From the NCBI GenBank assembly GCA_003167555.1, contig PMSN01000022.1, positions 142,491 through 206,490 of the forward strand: a DNA stretch of 64,000 nucleotides, in the 5' to 3' direction. The position numbers and the translations under genes were made by a program. This DNA is from Spartobacteria bacterium. Its GTDB lineage: Bacteria > Verrucomicrobiota > Verrucomicrobiia > Chthoniobacterales > UBA10450. Positions 28,088 through 36,382 of the stretch are shown here, piece by piece; position 1 is the stretch's first letter, and each line of letters opens with the position of its first letter. The notes beneath the pieces are model-generated. The model was not told where the DNA came from. It saw only the letters and a program-made list of their open reading frames with translations, and did no database searches.

Positions 28088-29101
28088 ATGAAGAGGATCA
28101 TCGAGAAAGGAGAACCACCAATAAAGCCAAGCCGATCTCCGAGACTGGCATTGAAGCCGCGCGATCGAGAGCGAGCGCTGCGGATCAAGACTATTCTCGT
28201 GCCGTTGGATTTTTCGCGGGCATCCATCCAGGCACTCAAATTTACGATCCCGCTCGCGAAAGAGTTCGGCGCCACCATTCATCTGGTTCACGTACAGCCC
28301 GCCGACGAGATGACGGCAATCGAGAATGCTGGAGGTCTCATGCTCAGCTGCGCGGATTCGATTGCTCTAATGCAGGATCGTCTGAGTGAAGCTCTGCGCG
28401 AACAAGGCCGCTTCTGGCCGGACAATTGCCATGTCGTTTCAGGAAGGCCCTATGAGGAAATCTGCAAACTGGCGGGCCGAATTGAAGCTGATCTGATCGT
28501 TCTTTCCACTCGCGGCCTTGGCCGGCTGAAGCATGTGTTTCTCGGAAGCACCGCGGAACGCGTGATTCGTTATGCGTCGTGCCCGGTGCTGATCCCGCGC
28601 GGCGCGAGGTTCAAATCAATCACCTGGAACGGCGCGGCCGGCCTGTCTGGTTTCAAACTGCGCAAAATTCTTGCACCGCTGGATTTTTCCAAATGTTCCT
28701 TCGCCGGAGTAAGGTACGCCGCGTGTCTGGCGAGAGACGCGGGGGCAACTCTCCGGCTTTTCCACGTCGTTTTCCCTTATACTCAGCTCTTCGCCTTGGA
28801 TCGGGCCAACGGTGACCTTACACCCCTGATCAAGGCCGCCAAGGCGACGGCGCGGGAAGAGATGACCAAGCTCAGAGAAATGAGTTTCTTGCGGGACGTT
28901 CCGTGCGAGACAGAAATCCGAACCGGACCTGTGATCGACGAAATCTGCCGCGAAAGCGGCCGACCGGAGATCGATTTAATCGTGACCTCCACCCATGGAC
29001 ACAGTGGATTTAAGCGCGCTGTAATCGGGAGCGTGGCCGAGCATGTGGTTCGCTACGCTGAATGTCCTGTTCTCACCGTCCCGAGCCGAGGGTTTTCTTA
29101 A
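28088..29101 (+). CDS. Universal stress protein, two Usp domains (fourth of four)
   Basis: A 337-residue protein from the ATG at 28088 (a TTG two codons upstream is less likely). After a basic leader of about 30 residues, domain 1 starts IKTILVPLDFSRAS and carries STRGLGRLKHVFLGSTAERV; domain 2 starts LRKILAPLDFSKCS and ends STHGHSGFKRAVIGSVAEHVV, CPVLTVPS. The gene is preceded by its own island box. Its stop is followed after one base by a small gene and then an ABC ATPase whose start overlaps that small gene, so these three form a second operon. Confidence 0.87.
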   Translation: MKRIIEKGEPPIKPSRSPRLALKPRDRERALRIKTILVPLDFSRASIQALKFTIPLAKEFGATIHLVHVQPADEMTAIENAGGLMLSCADSIALMQDRLSEALREQGRFWPDNCHVVSGRPYEEICKLAGRIEADLIVLSTRGLGRLKHVFLGSTAERVIRYASCPVLIPRGARFKSITWNGAAGLSGFKLRKILAPLDFSKCSFAGVRYAACLARDAGATLRLFHVVFPYTQLFALDRANGDLTPLIKAAKATAREEMTKLREMSFLRDVPCETEIRTGPVIDEICRESGRPEIDLIVTSTHGHSGFKRAVIGSVAEHVVRYAECPVLTVPSRGFS

Positions 29102-29102
29102 T

Positions 29103-29303
29103 ATGAGCGACACGATGAAAGCGTTGATTAAGAAGAAGAGGAACGCGAGGCGCGTTTCCCCGAAAAATAAAACGGCCGATGTCAAAGTTTTGGGGCCGGT
29201 TATTCTGCATCGGCGGAGCCCATCCGAATTTTCCTGCGGCGTGGACTTAGAACGCGCTCTTCTTGTCGAGGAGTCGCTGGATGAACGGGAACGAAGAGGA
29301 TGA
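29103..29303 (+). CDS. Small basic protein of unknown function between Usp and ABC genes
   Basis: A 66-residue frame starting at an ATG one base after the fourth Usp stop; its stop codon overlaps the ATG of the ABC ATPase (ATGA). This close packing is the main evidence that it is translated. The N-terminal half is very basic (MKALIKKKRNARRVSPKNK), the C-terminal half acidic (CGVDLERALLVEESLDERER). No membrane span, no known domain. It may serve only as a translational coupler, or as a small partner of the ATPase. Confidence 0.5.
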   Translation: MSDTMKALIKKKRNARRVSPKNKTADVKVLGPVILHRRSPSEFSCGVDLERALLVEESLDERERRG

Positions 29304-30148
29304 CGACAACCCAAACTCAACAAAACCCCGTTCGCGAAACGCGAAGCGAAAAGCAGAGGGCGCTTCCACCCATAGCTGAGCTGCGCGATGTCCGGCTTCG
29401 ATTTGGAGAAAAGACCGTGCTTGATGGAGTATCGCTCGCGGCCTATCCGCAGGAACGCCTCGTCATCATTGGGCAAAGTGGGATGGGCAAGACGACGATC
29501 TTGCGGTTGCTCCTTGGAATTCTCGCGCCGACGCAGGGGTCGGTTTTCTTCAAGCAACATGAGATTTCGAAAATGAGCCCGCGTGAATTGCAGCAGATTC
29601 GAACTCGGATCGGGATGGTTTATCAGGATGCCGCGCTTCTTAGTTCGAGCAGTGTCCGTGAAAATCTGGCTCTGCCACTCCAGGAATTGACGGACAAAAG
29701 TCCCGCGGAGATCGACAAAATCGTCGACGAGAAACTGGCGTTGGTTGAGCTGACCGGCGAAGACGATACCATGCCTTTCGAATTGAGCGGTGGCATGCGG
29801 AAACGCGTCGGGCTCGCGCGAGCGCTGGTCATGGAGCCAGAGCTGATTCTTTTCGACGAGCCAACGCAGGGGCTCGATCCGGTTATCAGCGCGGTCATTG
29901 ATGAGCTGGTCATCAACCTGACCGAGAGAACGAAGGTGACCTCAATCATCGTCACCCATTTGATGGACAGCGCGTTCCGCGTCGCCACCCGCATGGCCAT
30001 GCTCCACCGCGGGAGGATTGTCGAACAAGGAACACCGGAGCAGATGCGAGGATCAAAGAACCCGGTCCTCGTTCAGTTTCTTAATGGCAGCACGGAAGGT
30101 CCGATGCTGGAACGAAGCAAATATCACATGCTTTCTCCCGCGGACTGA
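29300..30148 (+). CDS. ABC transporter ATP-binding protein, MlaF-like
   Basis: A 282-residue ATPase. Walker A GQSGMGKTT, Q-loop MVYQDAALLSS, signature LSGGMRKRVGLARAL, Walker B LILFDEPTQGLDP, H-loop IVTHL. The signature GGMRKRV and DEPTQGLDP are typical of the MlaF/Ttg2A/Mkl family that drives phospholipid or sterol-like lipid transport with an MlaE permease and an MCE protein. Neither partner is present here. The N-terminal 25 residues are an extra polar leader. Being the last gene of the fourth Usp operon links it to the island's stress set; it may energise permeases encoded elsewhere. Confidence 0.85.
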   Translation: MTTTQTQQNPVRETRSEKQRALPPIAELRDVRLRFGEKTVLDGVSLAAYPQERLVIIGQSGMGKTTILRLLLGILAPTQGSVFFKQHEISKMSPRELQQIRTRIGMVYQDAALLSSSSVRENLALPLQELTDKSPAEIDKIVDEKLALVELTGEDDTMPFELSGGMRKRVGLARALVMEPELILFDEPTQGLDPVISAVIDELVINLTERTKVTSIIVTHLMDSAFRVATRMAMLHRGRIVEQGTPEQMRGSKNPVLVQFLNGSTEGPMLERSKYHMLSPAD

Positions 30149-30152
30149 GCGT

Positions 30153-30767
30153 TCAGGCGCGACGGCGCCGCAGACTTAGCCACAGAGCGGCGACGACGGC
30201 GCCGACAAAAGCCGCAGCCATGTCTTTCTGCGCGTCCCAAATATCTCCCTGCGTCCCCAGATAGGCGGTGCCGAGGTCTGGCCGGACGATCTGCGCGACG
30301 ATAGCTTCCACGATTTCAAAAAAGCTGCTCAAAGCTGCGAGCGCAGCCACGCTCAGCCAAGTCGCCCACTTTTTGTGCGCGCCCGCGAAATGCATCAAGA
30401 GATCACGCATTGGATAAAGAAGGAGCAATCCGAAGCTGAAATGAATCAAGCGATCGTAGTGGTTGCGCTGCAAATGCAGCCAATCCTGTAACCAAAAACC
30501 CGCGGGCACTTTCGCATAAGTGTAATGCGCGCCGATCGTATGGATGGCGAGAAAGACGAGGATGAGAACATAAGACGCATTGGCAAATCGAAAGCGCCGG
30601 TAAGTCGAGCCGAGCACAATGGCAGTGACAAACACCAGTAGGTTTTCCAGCAGCCAATCGCCGCGATCAACGGGATGAATGGCAAGCGCGCTCCAAAAGA
30701 GCGCGTAAGCACCGAGGGCAACAAGGAAGGAGCGATTGGTGATCCCGCCCTTAATTGCGAATTTCAT
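30153..30767 (-). CDS. DUF2238 membrane protein (second of a tandem pair)
   Basis: A 204-residue protein with about six membrane spans. It matches the DUF2238 (YjdF-like) pattern: HPVDRGDWLLENLLV near the N terminus, then HTIGAHYTYAKVP, RNHYDRLIHFSFGLLL and QGDIWDAQKDMAAAFVGAVVA at the end. The conserved His, Asp and Glu residues in the membrane suggest a transport or enzymatic role, but no function is established that I know of. Its start overlaps the stop of the upstream paralogue (30764-30767), so the pair is co-translated. Convergent with the ABC ATPase gene. Confidence 0.8.
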   Translation of the reverse strand: MKFAIKGGITNRSFLVALGAYALFWSALAIHPVDRGDWLLENLLVFVTAIVLGSTYRRFRFANASYVLILVFLAIHTIGAHYTYAKVPAGFWLQDWLHLQRNHYDRLIHFSFGLLLLYPMRDLLMHFAGAHKKWATWLSVAALAALSSFFEIVEAIVAQIVRPDLGTAYLGTQGDIWDAQKDMAAAFVGAVVAALWLSLRRRRA

Positions 30768-31366
30768 CGCCGCTGATTTTTCCGTTCGATTAACGCGATC
30801 GCCGCGATCATCAAAAGCGAGCCTACGAACGCCGAGAGCATGTCATTCTGCGCGTCCCACTCGTCGCCCTGGCCGGCGAGCCAATTCACTCCCTGCCCGG
30901 GCGCCACGATTTCAGCCACGATGCTCTCAATAATCTCAAACAACCCGCTGACCGCGAGAATGACCGCGACCGCGAGCCAGAGACTCCAGCCCCGGCGCAG
31001 TCCGCTAAAACGCAAAAGGAATTCTCTTACTGGAAACGCCAGCAGAAAACCAAACGCGCCATGGGCAAAGCGGTCGTAGTGATTGCGCGGCAGGTGAAAA
31101 TAATTTTTCGCCCAGATGCCGAGCGGCATGTGTTCGTAAGTGTAGTGCGCGCCCACGATGTGAAGGATGATAAAGGCCGCGATGAGACAATAGGACGTGG
31201 TGGAAAGTTCCAGGCGCCGATGCCCAAAGAAAAGAACCGTAACGAAAATGATGAGGAGCAAGTTTTCCAGGACCCAGGCTTGCCGATCAAACGGATCGAT
31301 CGCTGCGACCACCCACAAAACAACGCAGATCGCTGCAAGTCCGAGAATAGCTTTTCTCTGATTCAC
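30764..31366 (-). CDS. DUF2238 membrane protein (first of a tandem pair)
   Basis: A 200-residue paralogue of the next gene: DPFDRQAWVLENLLLIIFVT, HIVGAHYTYEHMPLGIW, RNHYDRFAHGAFGFLL, FEIIESIVAEIV and QGDEWDAQNDMLSAFVGSLLM occur in the same order. About six membrane spans. The two proteins differ clearly in sequence, so the duplication is not recent, and keeping both as an overlapping pair suggests that they form a heteromer. Function unknown. Confidence 0.8.
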   Translation of the reverse strand: MNQRKAILGLAAICVVLWVVAAIDPFDRQAWVLENLLLIIFVTVLFFGHRRLELSTTSYCLIAAFIILHIVGAHYTYEHMPLGIWAKNYFHLPRNHYDRFAHGAFGFLLAFPVREFLLRFSGLRRGWSLWLAVAVILAVSGLFEIIESIVAEIVAPGQGVNWLAGQGDEWDAQNDMLSAFVGSLLMIAAIALIERKNQRR

Positions 31367-31425
31367 GCAAAGGACTCTTAGTCAGACTTGCGAGGTTCGG
31401 TCTCGCGCCGACGAAAAAGCACGGG

Positions 31426-31890
31426 CTAACACACCTGGCGCGCTTCGTCGTCGTCACTCGCCCGCTCGACAAAGACCCGCAGTTTATGCCGCGTTGCCTG
31501 GAGACGTTCAGTCAAGACTCTGGCCATGGCTTCCATCAGTTTGTACCCGAGCTTTGGGTCTTGTTCGCATTGTTTGCGGACATCCGCGGCGGAAAGGAAT
31601 TTTGCGGTCACAGCGCTGGCGGCAGTGGCGCTGAATTCCCAGCGATTGGGTTCAAAGAGCCACGACAATCCCAGTAATTCGCCGGGACCGAGGTTTTGAA
31701 TCAGGACGGTTTTCTTGCCTGGAAGTTCGTATTCCAGACTAACCTCTCCTGTCTCAATCAGATAGAATCCGTTGGCTGTCTCGCGCTGGCGAAAGATGGA
31801 TTCCCCTCGTGCGAATCGGACCTCTGTCGCAAGAAGAGATACCGCATCAGCTTGATCAGGGCTGAGTGCTGTCAAAAAAGAATGCTTCAT
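31426..31890 (-). CDS. Stand-alone cyclic-nucleotide-binding (cNMP) domain protein
   Basis: A 154-residue protein made of one Crp/Fnr-type sensory barrel. Landmarks: FARGESIFRQRETANGFYLIETGEVSLE and LGPGELLGLSWLFEPNRWEFSATA, followed by the long C-helix (KLMEAMARVLTERLQATRHKL). There is no DNA-binding helix-turn-helix, so it is not a direct transcription factor. The phosphate cassette position reads GELLGLSWLFEPNRWE without the RxA arginine-serine pair, so cAMP binding is uncertain. In other stress islands such proteins stand beside Usp and CBS proteins. The partner it regulates is unknown. Confidence 0.8.
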   Translation of the reverse strand: MKHSFLTALSPDQADAVSLLATEVRFARGESIFRQRETANGFYLIETGEVSLEYELPGKKTVLIQNLGPGELLGLSWLFEPNRWEFSATAASAVTAKFLSAADVRKQCEQDPKLGYKLMEAMARVLTERLQATRHKLRVFVERASDDDEARQVC

Positions 31891-31949
31891 GGATGTAAGA
31901 GAATTTATCGAGGTCCGGGCGAGTCGGCGAGCATGCAGTTCAGCAAAAG

Positions 31950-33611
31950 CTAGAGCGGGGGCGTTGGCCGATCAGCGTTCTTTGGTGCGCGAACTTGTAT
32001 CTCAGCCAAGCTCAGCAAAACCGATTTCGCGGCTGCTTCTGAAATTGAGCCGGATGTCTTGATCTTGATTAAATCGGGCCCGATCTCCGACGGGGCCTCA
32101 TAAGCCGCGGTCAACATTGCGAGATTCTCCAGGCGAGCATCCGAGATCTCCTCAGAATTCGCCGCACGTGCCTCCAGCCGATTAGCGATCTCGCCTTTCT
32201 CCGTCTCGAGCTCAACCACTTGAAGAGCAACGTTGACCCGCGCGCATTCGGTGCGCAGATAATCGCGCTTTTCGCGACTCGAAAATGTTGCGTCCAATAT
32301 GACGCCGCCGCCGGTGGCTACGGCGGCCAGTCCCCGTTCTACCAACTCGTTGTAAGTTCGATCGGTCATTTGCGGTGAGTAAACCATTCCGGTGATCTCC
32401 GATTCCGTCCGCTGCGTCAGCGGCACGCCGGCAAGGGCTTTCCGAACTCGATCAGACGAAAAAACCGGCCAATCCAGCTCATTCCCGAGCTGTTTTGCGA
32501 CTGTGCTTTTGCCGGTCGCGACCCGTCCCATGATGACCAGGACCAAACCCTGCGATCCGCTAACGGCATATCGCAAGGCGAGGCGAAAGTAACGGGTCGC
32601 GCGCTTCGCGTGCTCCGCGGCCATCGACGCCCCGGTGGAAGTCGTTTCAATTGCCTCCACCTTGCCGCGCACAACGGCGCGATAACATTTGTAAAAATCT
32701 GCCACTTTTTGCAGGCCGGTGTCGCCAAATTCGTGGGCGGCATTTCGCAGAAACACCTTTCCCAATTCTCGTTTCCCTTCGAAATCGAAGTCCATGGCGA
32801 GAAAGGCGAGATCGTTCGCGATGTCGATAAATCGCAGCCGATCGCTGAACTCAATGCAATCGAAGATCGTCGTCGCTTCCGGCGTGATATGAACGTGATT
32901 GAGACGCAGATCGCCATGGCAATCGCGGATTCGATGTCGCTGGATTCGTTCATGAAATAGCCGTCCATTTGCGGCATAGAAGGAGTTCGTGAAATGCCGG
33001 ATCGCATCGAAGGCGCCGCGCGAAATGGTCGTTCCCACAAATGTTTCCACCTGCGTGAAATTTTCGTCTGTGCTGACCTTCAACTTCTCTGGCGTACCCC
33101 ATTCTTCGATTTCCTGAGATGGAGTCTCCGTCTCGTAGAAGCGGTGCAGACGCGAGATCACGCGGTTGATCTCATTCTCTCCGACCAATCCCTTTTCGAG
33201 CAGCTCACTCAAGAACCAACCGGCCGGCAATTCCTTCATTTTCACCGCATATTCGACAGGCGTTCCGCCGGGCTTGAATGAAAGAACGCCGTCTTTCGCA
33301 TTGATCGGAATGACCTCCAGATAAACGTCCGGGCACAGCCTCCAATTCAATTCCAGCTCGCGTCGACAAAAGTGATGCCGCTTTTCCAAGGTGCTGAAAT
33401 CTAGAAAGCCCAGATTCACCGGCTTCTTCACTTTGAAGACAAAAGGTGGAGCGACGAAGACCCAGGAAATGTGGGTTTGAATCGCGCGCACCTTGGCCGG
33501 CCGATGCGGGTAGAATGACGGCGATCTAAGGAACCGGACGAGCTGCTCCTGCTGCGTCTGTTCGTGCGCTTCCGAGCCCATAAGCAAACGTAGCGCTTCG
33601 CGCGAAATCAA
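31950..33611 (-). CDS. Fusion of aminoglycoside-phosphotransferase-like kinase and P-loop ATPase
   Basis: A 553-residue protein. N-terminal part (about 30-345) is a protein-kinase-fold APH-like domain (COG2187 type): VFKVKKPVNLGFLDFST for nucleotide, RDCHGDLRLNHVHI as catalytic loop and IFDCIEFSDRLRFIDIANDL with the metal Asp. C-terminal part (about 355-535) is a small P-loop kinase-like domain (COG0645 type) with VIMGRVATGKSTVAK as Walker A and SSDRVRK after it. The same two-domain fusion is widespread in bacteria, often near Usp and CBS genes; substrates are not known. It diverges from the CBS gene. Confidence 0.85.
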   Translation of the reverse strand: MISREALRLLMGSEAHEQTQQEQLVRFLRSPSFYPHRPAKVRAIQTHISWVFVAPPFVFKVKKPVNLGFLDFSTLEKRHHFCRRELELNWRLCPDVYLEVIPINAKDGVLSFKPGGTPVEYAVKMKELPAGWFLSELLEKGLVGENEINRVISRLHRFYETETPSQEIEEWGTPEKLKVSTDENFTQVETFVGTTISRGAFDAIRHFTNSFYAANGRLFHERIQRHRIRDCHGDLRLNHVHITPEATTIFDCIEFSDRLRFIDIANDLAFLAMDFDFEGKRELGKVFLRNAAHEFGDTGLQKVADFYKCYRAVVRGKVEAIETTSTGASMAAEHAKRATRYFRLALRYAVSGSQGLVLVIMGRVATGKSTVAKQLGNELDWPVFSSDRVRKALAGVPLTQRTESEITGMVYSPQMTDRTYNELVERGLAAVATGGGVILDATFSSREKRDYLRTECARVNVALQVVELETEKGEIANRLEARAANSEEISDARLENLAMLTAAYEAPSEIGPDLIKIKTSGSISEAAAKSVLLSLAEIQVRAPKNADRPTPPL

Positions 33612-33715
33612 CTACTTCGCTATTCGGTGGGGTCACGCTTGCGAAGAACTCCGGCGAATTCTGTGGATCCATCAGTCTGCTTTTGAACGAATCTTTTTCC
33701 GTCGTGGCTGCGTTC

Positions 33716-33753
33716 GCAAAAAACGGACAGCTCTTCGCAAGATGTGCGGAGCG
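33716..33753 (+). promoter_or_regulatory. Island box upstream of the CBS-domain gene
   Basis: GCAAAAAA, nine bases, CTTCGCAAGA, then TGTGCGGAGCG, beginning 86 bp before the ATG at 33802. Same internal spacing as the other boxes, but 18 bp further from the start codon than in three of them. The divergent kinase/ATPase gene starts 105 bp to the left, so the box could serve both. Confidence 0.6.
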
Positions 33754-33801
33754 GTTTGGCCACCGCTCTCTTAACTGGATGCAGAATGGCAAAACTAAAT
33801 C

Positions 33802-34308
33802 ATGAAAGTAAAAGAAATTATGAACAAGGAGGTACACTCCTGTCGCTCAGACACAGACTTGGCAATGGCGGCGATGCAGATGTGGGACGGCGATTTCGGT
33901 GTCCTGCCAGTGGTGGCCAATGGCGGGACAGTCGTCGGGATAATAACAGACCGCGACATTTGCATGGCGACGGCGACCAAACGCTGCGATCCGGGACAAA
34001 TCCACGTCGAGGACGTAATGACCGGGCAGGTTTATGGATGCTCGCCCGAAACGGAGATCCATGAAGCACTCAAGATCATGCAACAAAGGCGAGTGCGGCG
34101 GTTGCCTGTCATGAGCGCGAATGACGGAAAGCTTGTCGGCATTCTGTCGCTGAATGATGTGGCGCTGAAGGCGCAAGCCGACGTGAAAGCTGCCCTCTCG
34201 GCACAAGATGTCGAATCGACCCTCAAGTCGATCTGCGCGCACCCGGAGTTCTCGCTGGCGATGCCGTTTCCAACAGCAGCGCCGAAGGCTGTGGCAATGG
34301 CCGGATAA
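33802..34308 (+). CDS. CBS-domain pair protein
   Basis: A 168-residue protein with two CBS motifs that form one Bateman module. CBS1: MKVKEIMNKEVHSCRSDTDL to VVGIITDRDICMA; CBS2: VEDVMTGQVYGCSPETEI to KLVGILSLNDVALKA. The DRDI and LNDV positions are where adenosyl ligands contact CBS pairs. A tail of about 40 residues follows. Stand-alone CBS proteins sense AMP, ATP or related nucleotides and regulate partner enzymes. It has an island box upstream, so it is part of the same regulon as Usp, alcohol dehydrogenase and PEP synthase. Confidence 0.87.
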   Translation: MKVKEIMNKEVHSCRSDTDLAMAAMQMWDGDFGVLPVVANGGTVVGIITDRDICMATATKRCDPGQIHVEDVMTGQVYGCSPETEIHEALKIMQQRRVRRLPVMSANDGKLVGILSLNDVALKAQADVKAALSAQDVESTLKSICAHPEFSLAMPFPTAAPKAVAMAG

Positions 34309-34851
34309 AGGCGTGTTCAACACAATTCTCCGAACGATTAGCGCATGGCGGAAGGAGATCAGCGATTTCCTGTGGTGGGGTGGTCATCACGAGACCAGCC
34401 GGGATTTGATATTGCTGCGGGATCGCCTGTTAAACTAGTTCGCGCTTCCTGCCGGAGAGCGGATGCAGTTGCCCAGGTTCGATTATCATTGGTGGCGCCC
34501 TGTAATCGCACCCGGAAAAATCAACCCCGGCCTCGTCATTCCGTGGAATCGCCCGGTCCGATTTGATTACCAGCGCCAGGCCGATGCATTCAACCAAAGC
34601 CGTGATGATGGTGCACTTCGCGAATCTGCCTGGCAGCGACGTCGAGCGATGGCACAGCGTCTTTCCCTCTCCTTTGCACGGGCACCTCGCCTTATGGTGC
34701 CGACGAGATCTGCGCCGTCGGCAGCGCGGGCTATTCGGGGATGCTCCCAAGGCTCAGCCAAAAAGCCGGTCAGGAATCTGAAACAAACCCCGCCATCGCG
34801 CACTAGCCGACGGCAGACCAACGTCCCGCGACGGCGGCAAACAATGGACCC
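34309..34851. other. Gap without a recognisable gene, probably decayed sequence
   Basis: The longest frames here (one of 130 codons on the plus strand at 34463-34855 and one of 106 on the minus strand) overlap each other, are very rich in Arg and Ser and show no domain. Together with the chimeric SDR remnant just downstream this looks like degraded coding sequence. I see no repeat or RNA structure. Confidence 0.4.
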
Positions 34852-34959
34852 ATGAACCGAGTAAAAGACAAAGTGGCGATCATCACCAACTTGCAAGGCC
34901 GCGGTTTCCGATTGGTGACGGTTTCCAAGCTGCTCGCGAGGGATCCGAAAAGGAATTGA
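34852..34959 (+). pseudogene. Chimeric remnant: SDR start joined to a deacetylase-like tail
   Basis: A 35-codon frame. The first twelve residues, MNRVKDKVAIIT, are the typical first beta strand of a short-chain dehydrogenase, but the TGxxxGIG loop that must follow is missing. Instead the frame reads LQGRGFRLVTVSKLL, which resembles the C-terminal end of polysaccharide deacetylases. This looks like a junction of two gene scraps inside the island and not like a working peptide. Confidence 0.35.
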
Positions 34960-34986
34960 CGTCGGCAGGCTAGCTGGGTTGCCAGC

Positions 34987-35024
34987 GCAAGAAAGGGCGA
35001 ACCTTTCGCAAGAGCCGCCGAGCG
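34987..35024 (+). promoter_or_regulatory. Island box upstream of the alcohol dehydrogenase gene
   Basis: GCAAGAAA, nine bases, TTTCGCAAGA, then GCCGCCGAGCG; the best match to the consensus of the set. It begins 85 bp before the ATG at 35072, the same spacing class as the CBS-gene box (86 bp). This supports the ATG at 35072 over later starts, but does not prove it. Confidence 0.62.
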
Positions 35025-35071
35025 TATTCGTGCTTCAGCCTCATGCTTTGGGCAGAAAGCGAATCACTCAC

Positions 35072-36205
35072 ATGAATGCACAAGCTCTCCTGACACAGAC
35101 GCCGGTTCCCGTCCGGCATTACCCGCCGTCCGAAAGTTCTCGGCTTACGATGCGCGCAAATGTCTTCCGAGGACCGGACAAGATCGGCATCGAAGAAGTC
35201 CCGCGGCCGCGCCCCGGCGTGGGCGAAGCAGTCATTCGTATTACGCTAACGACGATTTGCGGGACCGATCTCCACATCCTGCGCGGCGAATACCCGGTGA
35301 AAGCTGGACTAGTGATCGGCCACGAACCAGTCGGCGTCATCGAGGAGCTGGGTGAAGGAGTCACCGGTTACGAGAAAGGAGATCGCGTCATGACGGGCGC
35401 GATCACTCCATGCGGTCAGTGTCGCGCCTGTTTGTCCGCGCAATGGGCGCAGTGCGGACATGGCGAAGGCGTGGAAGCGATTGGCGGCTGGCGCTTCGGC
35501 AATACCATCAACGGAGCACAAGCGGAATATCTCCTTGTTCCAAATGCGCAGGCGAATCTCGCGAAAATTCCCGCTGAGTTAACTGACGAACAAGTCGTGC
35601 TTCTTGCCGATATCGCTTCGACCGGTTTTAGTGGCGCGGAGTCGGCTAACATTCGCATTGGCGACACAGTCGTCGTGTTCGCGCAAGGTCCGATCGGACT
35701 TTGTGCAACGGCCGGCGCGAAGCTGATTGGCGCGTCATTCATCATCGGCGTTGAGGGTGACCCAGTGCGGATGAGGATGTCGAAGCAGATGGGCGCCGAC
35801 GTCGTTCTCGACCCGAAGCAGTGCGATGTTGTCGCGGAAGTAAAGAAGCTGACCGGTGGAGGCGCCGATGTCGCCATCGAAGCGCTCGGTCTTCAGGAAA
35901 CGTTCGAGAACGCTCTGCGCTGCCTGCGACCCGGTGGGACGCTGAGCAGTCTGGGCGTTTACTCCGGCAAACTTCAGCTGCCGTACGACGCGTTTACCGC
36001 GGGTATCGGCGACTACAAAATCGTGACGACGCTTTGCCCAGGCGGAAAAGAACGGATGCGCCGGTTGATGTCGATGGTGCAGACGAAACGCTTCGATCCC
36101 ACGCCGCTCCTAACGCACAGCTTCAACCTCGATCGAATCGTGGAGGCTTACGACCTGTTTGGGTCGCGGCGCGACGGCGTCCTGAAAGTCGCGATTCGGC
36201 CATAG
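35072..36205 (+). CDS. Zinc-dependent alcohol dehydrogenase (MDR family)
   Basis: A 377-residue enzyme from the ATG at 35072; the family-conserved part begins at the ATG at 35150 (MRANVFRGPDKIGIEEV), so the first 26 residues may be absent. Catalytic zinc site: CGTDLH and GHEPVGVIEELG. Structural zinc site: PCGQCRACLSAQWAQC with four cysteines. The NAD(P) fold begins VVVFAQGPIGLCATAGAKL (GxGxxG variant with Gln). It oxidises a primary or secondary alcohol or reduces the aldehyde. Preceded by an island box and followed 178 bp later by PEP synthase, so it belongs to the island's redox set. Substrate not determined by sequence. Confidence 0.88.
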   Translation: MNAQALLTQTPVPVRHYPPSESSRLTMRANVFRGPDKIGIEEVPRPRPGVGEAVIRITLTTICGTDLHILRGEYPVKAGLVIGHEPVGVIEELGEGVTGYEKGDRVMTGAITPCGQCRACLSAQWAQCGHGEGVEAIGGWRFGNTINGAQAEYLLVPNAQANLAKIPAELTDEQVVLLADIASTGFSGAESANIRIGDTVVVFAQGPIGLCATAGAKLIGASFIIGVEGDPVRMRMSKQMGADVVLDPKQCDVVAEVKKLTGGGADVAIEALGLQETFENALRCLRPGGTLSSLGVYSGKLQLPYDAFTAGIGDYKIVTTLCPGGKERMRRLMSMVQTKRFDPTPLLTHSFNLDRIVEAYDLFGSRRDGVLKVAIRP

Positions 36206-36314
36206 TTGCGATCGCAGCACTACCGACCGCGTGATGAGTGGAAGTTCGGGGTCAGGTGAGCGTCGGCTTTGAGGCTACCGCGCTGATCCGGTCATTGCTC
36301 GACGATCGAGGGGC

Positions 36315-36352
36315 GCAAGAAATGGGCGGCTTTTCGCAAAAGCCGATGCGCG
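36315..36352 (+). promoter_or_regulatory. Island box upstream of PEP synthase
   Basis: GCAAGAAA, nine bases, TTTCGCAAAA, then GCCGATGCGCG. The first base is 68 bp before the ATG at 36383, identical to the spacing at the first and fourth Usp genes. The identical distance supports that ATG and a shared promoter architecture. Confidence 0.62.
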
Positions 36353-36382
36353 GATAGATGCGGCGAGAGGCAAGCTAACTTC

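Noticed and set aside
31426..31890. Crp/Fnr transcription factor as regulator of the island
   Set aside because: The protein ends after the sensory barrel and C-helix; the helix-turn-helix is missing.
34463..34855. 130-codon frame in the island gap
   Set aside because: Arg/Ser-rich, overlaps another long frame on the other strand and shows no domain; described as a gap instead.
24743..36352. Sigma-54 promoter as explanation of the island boxes
   Set aside because: The boxes lack TGGCAC and TTGCA with a GG/GC spacing of ten bases; only an isolated GCAA is shared.
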